Shown: positions 46,034-55,362 of the stretch, one piece after another | How positions within the stretch are numbered: position 1 is the first letter of the stretch | Layout: the number at the start of each line of letters is the position of its first letter | Origin: Cenococcum geophilum 1.58 | Lineage: Eukaryota; Ascomycota; Dothideomycetes; Gloniales; Gloniaceae | NCBI GenBank assembly: GCA_001692895.1 | Contig: KV748220.1 | Span: 868,358 to 932,357, forward strand | Direction: 5' to 3' | Length of the DNA stretch: 64,000 nt | Position numbers and translations under genes: made by a program | Notes under the pieces: generated by a model | Databases searched by the model: none | What the model was told of the DNA's origin: nothing | Seen by the model: only the letters and a program-made list of their open reading frames with translations

Positions 46034-49000
46034 AACTTCTCTAAATTTTCCTCTTAACCTAACCTTTAACTCGTATACGTAGAGTATTTATGTTAATAAA
46101 CGTCTCTTTAAAATCAACAAGATGTTAGCAATTTTGTAATCCCTTTAAGCGACCTCTACCGCGTCGTAGTTGCGGCGCATCTACTATAATTATATTAGAA
46201 TTATAGTCGCCTTCTAGAGCACGTTAATTATAGTTCTCCTTTAGGGCCTCTTCTAGGGCATCTTACAAAGGCTTAGAACTGTTATCTTTATAGTAAGGCT
46301 TAATAATAGTTAAACGGAATTAAGTGGGTCTATAAGGCATCTAAATAGTATAAGTTTAACCATTAATTATAATAAGTTAATATAGGCCTAACCACCCTCC
46401 CTTTTTACACTATACGCGTACCTTAAACTGGAGTGGTAGATTAAGCGTAGTTAAAGTGTTTAGGCCATTTCTTATTCCTAGTACGTTATTAACCTAGCAT
46501 ATAGCGTAGAGACGTTATACTTCCTTTATTGCCTTATAAATAGCCTTAACTTATTATATAATAGAGGGAGATAGTAGAGAATTATTAGTTATTTAAGGGT
46601 AGGCACTAAAGACTAGTAACGTAGGTACGAGTCTATCCGGGCCAGCGGAATTATTAATAGCTTTAACAGCTATTTATAAGGTAAATTTTTTGCTAGCGTC
46701 CTCTAGTTCTAAAGAGATAATCTTATATATATAGCGTAATGGCGCGTAATATTGCTCTACTTTTCTAACGCTATTATATGCCTTAATAGGGACTTTCTTA
46801 ACCTTAATTGCCATTGCCATTATCTATTATTTAAACTCTATAGATAAGAAGTTCTTTCCTATATTATAGATAATTTAATTAGAGGGTCCTAGGTAGACAT
46901 TAATCTAGCATAATTAAAAGGTATCCTATATATTCTTAGCTAATATATCCTTTAAGAATCGTGCGGCTTAGAAGGAGGTTAAAAAGTTAATAACTTAGAG
47001 TACTAGCTTGCCGCTAAAATATATAACGTTAACAATAATATAGAAGTTAAAGTTGTAGTTATTTTTAAGGGTGAACTTAAATCGGCCAGGGGACTTCTGG
47101 TTTATTTAGTAGTAATAGTAGTACTTTATAAAATACTTAATTACCTTAACCTTAACTTTATAGCCTACTCGCTAAAGAACCCTAAATAATTAATAAACAG
47201 ATAGGTGGCTAAAATGATGGTGTAGTTAACGTAACTCTAACTTAGTTAGGTAGCTCTAAGCAACACTCTTTTCTAGTTAATAAAGGAGCAACTAAGGGTA
47301 ACCCTACTTGCGCATAACGGGCACCCAATTATCTCCCTAAATAAGTACATCCTTAAGGTTATTAAGCTTAACGCCTAATTTATTTATATCTCTAATGCAA
47401 AATAAAAATAGGGTATTTATAGGAACGACGTAAAAGGTAATATACCCTAAGGGGGTTTAGACCCTAATTATGCTAAAAGAGATTATAGTACCCTTACTAA
47501 AACAAATTGTATATTAGCCTACTATTAAATAGCTAATCTAAACAGAGCTATTAAGCTGCTAAAGGGCTCAAACTTAAGGTTCTCCTGCTATAGATACTCC
47601 TACGGCTTTAGTATCTGGCATAATACTATAGAAGATATTCACTAAGTATCTGTTATTAAAGGAGAACATAGAACTCTCCCTTAGCTTATTAAAGATATCT
47701 AACTTCGTAGTAAAATGGAGCGTAGATTAGTTATTAAGAATAGTAATGGTTTATATACTATCTACCTCACCATATTTAGTAAAGTATTAGTCGGGTAAGT
47801 ACTCCTTAATTTCTATATCTATAAGGAGCTATTCGGCCTTATTAACCTCACCCTTAAGATCTTCTACGCCTTTATATTAAACCAGAAAGCTTTAAAATTA
47901 GGCCGCAGTAACCTCGCGATTTCTAACGTTTCTTACACTCTAGCGAAACTTATTATATACCTCCTTTTGCTTATTAAGAAAATGCCTAGTTAACTAGTAA
48001 TTCGGTTTTTTATAAACATAGCACTTCTTCTAGTAATTACTTTGAAATAAACCTCTATAAGGACCTCCACCTTTACCTTATAGTCGTTAATTATACCCTC
48101 TACTATATTACCTACCCCAGCCACTATATATTTAATCAGTCTAGTTATAATTATATTAGTTAGGCGGGTTAATTAAAGTAGGTTAGAGTTAGGCGTTAAA
48201 TTGCTATACTTTTTAAAAGCGTAGAGCGGTGCTAATAGAAGATCTTAATTAAGCATATACTCCTTTATAAGTATTTGCAGGATTAAAGAGAGTAAGGTTA
48301 TATTCTTTAACACCTTAGCATACGCTAATAACTTAATTACATAGGCTAAAGTCCTCTTAATATAATTTGGATAATCCACGCTAAATCATCTAAAGTTAAT
48401 TAAAGAGCTTTTAAAGATAATTAAGCTAAGGGACACCTAGGTTTATAGCAATAATCCTTAAAAAGGTAGTCTCTCTCCATTCTAACATATACTACTACTT
48501 ATTCTCTTCTATTTTAAAGTGGTATCTTAACTTATATATTATACAGTTAAAATTATATCCTTTTCCTACTAAATAATTATAATAGAAGGTACTAGCTTGG
48601 CCCTTAAGCATAACGGAATAGGCGTTATAGTATTAATTAGACTCTATTCCTACCTTCTAGTAATAGTTATAGAAGATATATAGTTTTAAATTAAGAACAT
48701 TATATAATTCCCTACTAAACTTCTTCTTCTAATCTAAATAGAGCTTCGCAAGCTCTATAAGCAATTTTAAACTACCTCCAATTTAAGATTAAGATAGAGG
48801 AGGTAGGGGTTATATTATAGGCTGCAGTGGGGATATAGGTCTAGTCAGTGGAGTCCAAAAGTTATTAAATCGCGAAGTAATAGGATCCTATGCCTGCTCT
48901 CATTAGGGTATAGTATCCGATATTAAGGTTATAGGTTAAATTAGATACAGAGGAGTTAAAGGCGGAGGTAGGTTTGTCTCTAGAGGTATATTACTTAGAT

Positions 49001-49685
49001 TCTATTATAAGTTAAGCTTCCTTATAGTACGTAGTTAGTACTTAATCTCTTATAGAGTCTATTCGTACTCTTCTTTTGCGTTAATAACCTACTCCTAAAT
49101 ATTATCTCTAATAGTACCCCCGTCCTTAGGGACAAATACTCTATTCTCCTAAAGGAAGTTACGAAAGTCCTATACAATATCCTTATTTACGGGGGCCTAT
49201 ATTTCCTTCATCAGCAAAATGTTTATGCCTCCTGACAGTACTGACAGCTCCTGACAGCTCCTGTCAGGGCTGTCAGGAGCTCCAGGAGACACTCACACTC
49301 GGCATCCTGTCAGGAACCTGTCAGGATGTCGCCCGGACCACCAGGACCACCAGGACCTCCAGGACCTCCAGGACCTCCAGGACCATCAGGACCTCTAGGA
49401 CCATTAGGACCTCTAGGACCTCCAGGACCACCAGGACAATAATAATAAAAAATACTTTGGTATTTACAGCTAGTTCAAAATTTTTAAAAATTAATTTAAT
49501 TATATTAAAATATAAAGCTCCTAATCTAGATTAATCCTTGTCTGTCTGTCCAGGAGCTCTACGATCGCTCGGGCGTCGGGCGATCAATTGAGGAGACAGG
49601 GAGAGCTCGCGGAGGCTCCAAATCGTCGATTGGCGGTGTTCCCGACGATCCGCCGACCGTGTGCTGATTTCCTAACTAGGCCTAG

Positions 49686-49719
<34 letters not shown>

Positions 49720-50044
49720 GCCTGTCCTGCCTGTCCTGCCTGTCCTACCTGTCCGTCCTACCTGTTCGTGCCTACCTGTCTGTGCCTATCTGTCTGTATC
49801 TGTAATTCGGGGAGAGGTCGGCCCGATTAAAGGTTCTGCTTAATTCGATTGCGATTAATTGTATTGATTCGAATCGTTCTCTATAGACGTTCGCTGGCTG
49901 TACGTTTGAACGGTGGTCGTCTGGGGTGCCTCCCTAGGAGGCCTTGATTCGATTTGATTCGGTAACAGGCTGATATTAAGGCTCTAGTTCGATTCGATCG
50001 ATCGATTGAATCGATTGTGGTGTTCGCTGGCTGGTCGTTCGAAC

Positions 50045-50740
50045 GATTATCGTCTGGCTCTGGCAACGGTCGTCTAGCTCCGACGACGGTCGTCTAGCTC
50101 TGACGACGGTCGTCTAGCTCTGGCGACGGTCGTCTGGCTCTGACGACGGTCGTCTAGTTCTGGCGACGGTCTCTGGTTCTGGCGAAGGTCCTCTCCTACC
50201 TGCCTATATCAGTATCTAATTTAATTCGGGGGAGGGGTCGGCCCGATTGAAGGCTCTAATTAATTCAGATCGTTCTCTATGGCCGTTTGCTAGCTATACA
50301 TTCAAACGGTGGTCGTCTAGGGTACCTCCCTAGGAGGCCTTGATTTGATTCGGTGATAGGCCGATATCAAAGCTTTGGTTTAATTCGATCGATCGATCAA
50401 TTGAATCGTTCGTGGTATTCGCTAGCTGGTTATTCGAACAGTCGTCGTCTGGTTCTAGTAACGGTCGTCTAGTTCTACGGTGGTCGTGTGGTTCTGGCGA
50501 CGGTCGTCTGGTTCTAGTAACGGTCGTCTGGTTCTGGTGACGGTCGTCTGGTCCTACGACGGTCGTGTGGTTCTAGCGACGGCCGTCTAGTTCTGGCGAT
50601 GGTCGTCTGGTTCTGGTGACGGTCGTCTAGTTCTATGACGGTCGTCTGGTTGTGTAGTTCTGGCGACGGTCGTCTGGTTCTGGCGACGGTCGTCTAGTTC
50701 TGGCGATGGTCGTCTGGTTCTGGCAACGGTCCTCTACTGG
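50045..50740 (+). repeat. 20-bp repeat arrays in X copy B, in two blocks
   Basis: Units of GGTCGTCTGGTTCTGGCGAC and close variants occupy 50045-50190 and 50440-50740. Between them a CCTGCCTATATC stub and a second copy of the spacer (GGGGAGGGGTCGGCCCGATT to TTGAATCGTTCGTGG) show that the tract-spacer-array part was duplicated within the element. Confidence 0.87.
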
Positions 50741-50867
50741 CTGCCGTTCTGGTGCCTCCCTAGGTAGGGAGGATATAAGGAAGGAAGGGTAAAAAATAAG
50801 GTGGCTACATAGGGCAGAGGCACGTGTAGAGGCTATCGGGAATATAGCGGGGACCCGATGCAGAGCT
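50741..50867 (+). promoter_or_regulatory. Conserved linker with palindrome and TATA-like box
   Basis: A perfect palindrome CCTCCCTAGGTAGGGAGG (50755-50772) is followed at once by ATATAA (50773-50778) and a purine-rich stretch, then a stem of ATCGGG (50835-50840) with CCCGAT (50854-50859). The 12-bp satellite starts directly downstream. The same linker is recognisable in all five cassette copies (about 8760, 11170, 14900 reverse, 16670 reverse). Promoter function is inferred from position and the TATA-like box only. Confidence 0.5.
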
Positions 50868-51475
50868 TCGTGTAGAGCCTCCGTACGCAGAGCTTCGCGC
50901 AGAGCCTCGTGCAGAGCCTCTGTACGTAGAACTTCGTGTAGAGCTTCATGTAGAGCTTCGTGTAGAGCTTCGTGTAGAGCTTCGTGTAGAGCTTCGTGTA
51001 GAGCTTCGTGTAGAGCTTCGTGTAGAGCTTCGTGTAGAGCTTCGTGTAGAGCTTCGTGTAGAGCTTCGTGTAGAGCTTCGTGTAGAGCTTCGTGTAGAGC
51101 TTCGTGTAGAGCTTCGTGTAGAGCTTCGTGTAGAGCTTCGTGTAGAGCTTCGTGTAGAGCTTCGTGTAGAGCCTCTGTACGCAGAGCTTCGTGTAGAGCC
51201 TCGTGTAGAGCCTTGTGCAAAGCTTCGTGCAGAGCTTCGTGCAGAGCTTCGTGCAGAGCTTCGTGTAGAGCTTCGTGTAGAGCTTCGTGTACAGTTTCGT
51301 GCAGGGCCTCGTGCAGAGCCTCTACGCAGAGCTTCGTGTAGAGCCTCGTGTAGAGCCTTATGCAAAGCTTCATGTAGAGCTTCGTGCAGAGCTTCGTGCA
51401 GAGCTCCGTGCAGAGCTTCGTGTAGAGCCTCGTGAGAGCTTCGTGTAGAGCTCGTGAGAGCCTCGTGCAGAGCCT
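50868..51475. repeat. 12-bp satellite array in X copy B
   Basis: Units of GTGTAGAGCTTC include about 18 near-identical copies in a row (about 50950-51165), then variants with GCAGAGC and AGAGCCTC. Five of the six reading frames lack a stop in the unit, which alone explains the 290-residue HEAL-repeat frame and the 199-residue STRS-repeat frame on the minus strand. Confidence 0.92.
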
Positions 51476-52504
51476 CGTTTGGGGTCGTTTGGGGGTGTGT
51501 CGCATTGGGGGGGTGTCTGGAGGGGTGTGGCATAGGAGGTGTCACTTTTGGGGGGTGTCGGCATAGGGGGTATCCTGCCAGGACGATCAGGAAAATACTG
51601 GTTTCCTGTCAGGACCCTGACAGGACCCTGAGAGGACGATCAGGAAATCAAAGATCCTGCTAGGAGCCTGTCAGGACGATCAGGACGATCAGGAAAATCA
51701 AAATCCTGCCAGGAGCCTGCCAGGAGCTCTCAGGACGATCAGGACGCTCCAGGAGGCTCCAGGATCTTGGCACCCCAACACAAATGCTGATGTAGTATTT
51801 AGTAGTCCGTAAATTTAATAGAGTCGTCCTTTATATATTCCTATAGCTGCGGTCTTATTGTATTTACTGTTCTTAATAATATGGTATTCAGTATAGGCGT
51901 TTGCTAAAATCCATTTAACTGTAACTATATTATATTATATCCGTTTGCACGGTTTATTATGGCTTTTTATTCTATATCTTTAGGTCTAATATTTTCCTTA
52001 TACTTCTTTAGGTCGGTTAACGCTATTAGTAGTAGCTTAAGTATTCCTAGGGTCTTATACATTGTAGGTAGGTATAGTTTTCTAGTTTTCCTCGGAGTTC
52101 TTATATGTTTGCTGATTAATAGGTCGGCAACTATTCTTAGATATTGTTATAGCGCGTAGTTTATACTTTTACTTAGGTCTCTATTTTGCTAGGTTATACT
52201 TCTAACTAAAGTACTTAGCCATAATCTTCGCGGATTAAGCACGTCGGTCTATAGATTCTTCGTATTAGAGATTTAAGCCGCTCTAGTATAGGAGCAATCT
52301 TCCTCCGTACTTAAATTAAGGTCTTCTTTTACTAGTTTAATCGTCGGAGGTCCCCCTAAGGCGTTAGCCGTGCGGTTTATAAGTATCGGCGGCGGTTCAT
52401 TAGCCCTATATAAGCTTATCTAAGTACTCCTTTATTAGTGCTAATCTCGTTTTATTAAAAGTCTAGCTACTTTATAGTTATCTATATATTTAAGCACTAA
52501 TTAG

Positions 52505-52683
52505 TCTTAGTTATATAGGGTAACTCACCAATAACAACTACTTAAGTAGGGTTATAGTGATATTAGTTAATAAAGCTTATTAATTGGAATTAAGGGGTAG
52601 GTGAGGAACTTAAGGTTCCTCACCACGCTAGTGCCGCGGCGACACGTGACGACACGTGACGACCGCTTGCCTTATTCCCAATA
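52505..52683 (-). repeat. 5' LTR of Copia copy 1
   Basis: This LTR pairs base for base with 45518-45696; CACGTGACGACACGTGACG-type direct repeats (palindromic CACGTG) stand out. It shares its right half with the 201-bp LTR of Copia copy 2, but the left halves differ, so the two copies are related subfamilies. Confidence 0.87.
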
Positions 52684-52688
52684 GCTAC

Positions 52689-53855
52689 AATTATAAAGTA
52701 TATTATTAAAAATTCCAATATTAGTAATTTAATTTCTTATTTTACCTAGGAATTAATTCTAGAGCTATAATATATAAAGAAGGGTCTTTAGGATATAAGA
52801 AATCTAGTTTATTTCTTATATATTTTAATAAAACTAACTTTTATTTAGGAAATTCCAACTTAAATAAAAAAAATGCTTAAGGCATTTAGGAGATATAAAT
52901 CTTACCTACTTTCCTTTTTTAAGATTTTTTAGTACTTTCTCTATTAAAAAGATATTTATTTCTTGTTTTTTTAACACATTCTTTTATAAGTAAAATTAGC
53001 TGATTTCATGGATTTTCCATTAAGATACTTAATATTAATAGTGCGCGCGTAGCTGCATTAAAGAAGGTTTCTAAAATTAAATCTAAAGGTGGTCTTTAAC
53101 TAGGTACGTAAAATAGCTTCTTTTTCTTAAAATTTACTAATAAATCTTGCTAGCTCTTTATAAATTTTTAGAAGATTCTAATTCTAATTAATAGCTAGAT
53201 ATTTATATATTTTTGGCTTAAATTCTTAGATATACTAAGATTATAGGGGTGTTTTATCTTTTTTATTTAGTTATAATTTGCCTTAGTTTATTTAAAGAGG
53301 ATTTTTAAATTTTCTAAAATTCCTAAAGGATTTTTCTATATAATTTATAAAATCAGGGTTCTTTCCCCGGCGTTAGTGGTTATTAAGAATTTTAATACCC
53401 CCTTTTATTTTCTTAGATATTCTAATAAACCTCTAGTTTATAGCACTTATTTAGTGCCTAAGTAGTTTCTTAAAATTTAGAGAATTACTTAACTAAAAGT
53501 TTTAAATTTCTTTAACTATAATTTATTTATATAAAGCTATATTAATTAAATATAATATATATAATAGGGCTATAATTTATTTATAATATTAAAATTCTAC
53601 TAAATATATAACTATAGGTAGAGTATTTATATAAAGTATTTTATAGTATTATAAGAGGCTACTAGGGCTTCTAACTAAAATATCTAATTATTTAATTAAT
53701 AGTATTAAATAAAAGTTATAGGTAGTTTAAATATAAGACGCATATTAAATATTTAAAAAAAAAAATTTATTTAGAGAATTAGTTTCTTTTAGAACCCGTT
53801 TAAAATAGTAATAAAACCTCTTACTCCCTATTTAACTATATCTTAGCTAATATAC
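52689..53855. other. AT-rich unassigned DNA between the two Copia elements
   Basis: It continues the sequence interrupted at 45517. A/T runs are long and RIP-like change is heavy. I recognised no product on either strand. The last 100-250 bp may be a mutated family 1 Gypsy LTR, because the DNA resuming at 59838 matches the junction of that LTR with its gag leader. Confidence 0.45.
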
Positions 53856-54056
53856 TGTTGGACTTACAAGGGGATATCATATAGCTACGGTTCGTAGATA
53901 GTATAATAGTTATTATTCTTCTTTTTATAGATAGGGGTAAGGGTTAAGGAACTTAAGGTTCCTCGCTACAGTAGTGCCGCGGTAACACGTGACGGCAACT
54001 TACCTTACATGACAGCAATTTACCTTACATGGTGGCAATTTGCCCTATTCCCAACA
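53856..54056 (-). repeat. 3' LTR of Copia copy 2
   Basis: Inside, a 20-bp unit (ACATGACGGCAATTTGCCTT type) is repeated three times near the right end; the same is seen at 59632-59832. Confidence 0.92.
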
Positions 54057-54323
54057 CTAGCAACTCTTCTTTTTATAGTTGCTATTTATATATATATAAA
54101 CAGACAGAATGCAATAATACCAGATAGTATACGATAAGACCAAACACTATATAACAATATAGCAGTTAGCGAAGACGGGTAGGCCGCTAAGACGCTAGCA
54201 GTAAGCGAGCCAATGGCGATTTTCCATCCTGGGGATAGAAAATCCTAATTAGCTAGATTAAGTTAGGGTCTACAGAATATTATACTCCAAAAAGTCTTAG
54301 CAAGAGAATCTAACCAATTAGAT

Positions 54324-54346
54324 AACTTTAACCGCCGGTTAAAGTT
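54324..54346. repeat. Perfect 10-bp-stem hairpin in the Copia copy 2 leader
   Basis: Arms AACTTTAACC and GGTTAAAGTT pair fully around a three-base loop. It is the counterpart of 45999-46021 and 32365-32387. A second conserved hairpin lies at 54218-54244. Confidence 0.8.
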
Positions 54347-54549
54347 CCTGGACATCTTAAGACCTCACATAACTAAGAAATTTCTAGGGACTCCCTTTTA
54401 ACCTAACCTTTAACTTATACATATAGAGTATTCGTATTAATAAACGTCTCTAGTGCCTTATTTGGGTTCGCCTTCGTTATCATATCTACCAGGTTATCTT
54501 AGCCATTAATCTATTAAATCTCAAAGAGTTCTTAACGCTCGTAGAATTA

Positions 54550-54753
54550 CTAAAGTGCCATAATATCAATTATAAGGCGCTTCTCTTTCATAATACCGAG
54601 CTTAACTAAACACTCGTAGAGGGAATATAAGTCGGTATATACAATTATAGGGATAACAAAAAGTTCGAGTCGATCTGTAATTATCTTTAGGGTAGTTCCA
54701 ATTGCAATTACTATATTAACTCCGCTAACTATTCTATATATCTCTAACGCCAA
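54550..54753 (-). pseudogene. RNase H segment of Copia copy 2
   Basis: A 67-residue stretch still reads openly. Its V-x-T-D-x-x-S-L-Y-E-C-L segment and following K-L-G and E-K-R-L-x-x-D-I-M motifs are typical of the Copia RNase H domain. The rest of the polyprotein around it is decayed, so it is a surviving piece and not a gene of its own. Confidence 0.8.
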
Positions 54754-55313
54754 AACACTTTAGGTAACGCGCTTGCTCTTAGTTAAGCTCTAATAAATAA
54801 AATTACCATAGATTATAAAATCATTCTCTCCAGTAAATTTATTCGTAATAATAATCTTATATCCTAACTAGGAGCTAAAATCTTTATTATTTATAAACGA
54901 TCTATTAATAAATACAAAGAGCTTAGCGGTAGGAAGATTAATAGGTATATAAAGTAGTCCCCAATTAAGATAGTTCATTTGCCAGAAAAGACGCTTATTT
55001 AGGGCAAGAATATTATCCTTAGTTAGTTCCTAGTATTAGGCGGCAATAGAGAGATTGAATAAAGCCTTAGGTTAATAGATAGAAGTAACATAAGCTCCGT
55101 AAGCGCGTTGCTCCACGTATTCTTGCTTTAGAGAATTAGCGTTAATAACGTTAATCTTCTTACCTTAACCCTTCTGGCGCAGAGCAATAGAATCCTTATT
55201 TATAGAGAGGATGCATCCGTTAAAGAGTAATAGTGTTATTAAACTAAGCTTTTCCTTTAGCTTTACTATAAGATTTACCTTTACTAGCTTATCTTCTTTA
55301 AGAGCTAAGAATT

Positions 55314-55362
55314 NGTNNTCTCCTAANATAATTATATNNTTAGTTTATATNCNAACAATTCN
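55314..55362. other. Cluster of nine undetermined bases
   Basis: Single or paired N characters are scattered over 49 bp inside the Copia reverse transcriptase region, the only N in the window. Isolated N among called bases suggests conflicting reads from several similar copies, not a gap. Confidence 0.95.

Larger units (their letters stand above)
49205..51795 (+). mobile_element. X element copy B: 2.6-kb non-coding TIR element, unmutated
   Basis: The ends CTTCATCAGCA and TGCTGATGTAG form an 11-bp imperfect inverted repeat, and TATTT is duplicated outside (49200-49204 and 51796-51800). Left subterminal DNA is packed with CTGACAG and CTGTCAG, then CAGGACCTC-type repeats (49330-49440); right subterminal DNA (51571-51780) with AGGACGATCAGGA repeats. 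Between lie an AT-rich part, a CTGC tract (49685-49800), spacers, 20-bp arrays in two blocks, the linker, the 12-bp satellite and GTCGCATTGGGG repeats. It is GC-rich and free of RIP-like change although its Copia host is mutated. No transposase is encoded, so it is non-autonomous; the superfamily is unclear because a 5-bp duplication fits few known TIR families. Confidence 0.8.
45518..52683 (-). mobile_element. Ty1/Copia LTR retrotransposon fossil, copy 1, carrying X copy B
   Basis: LTRs of 179 bp (45518-45696 and 52505-52683) sit in a perfect GCTAC duplication (45513-45517 and 52684-52688). The internal DNA matches Copia copy 2 (53856-59832) in its 3' leader, integrase and gag parts, including the gag zinc-knuckle region (about 48040-47985). 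No reverse transcriptase or RNase H part was seen, so this copy looks non-autonomous. LTRs differ at about 20 of 179 positions, mostly transitions. X copy B inserted into its gag region and accounts for 2.6 kb. It is broken. Confidence 0.88.

Noticed and set aside
49588-49830. 80-residue frame with Cys-Pro repeats
   Set aside because: It reads through the CTGC/CCTG tract; there is no homology or context for a gene.
50633-51505. 290-residue HEAL-repeat open frame on the minus strand, and the overlapping 199-residue frame
   Set aside because: The 12-bp unit has no stop in five of six frames, so long frames are automatic. The frame runs through satellite into 20-bp repeats and changes reading between copies; nothing suggests a kept protein.
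51959-52159. 66-residue hydrophobic plus-strand frame
   Set aside because: It is antisense to the gag region of Copia copy 1.
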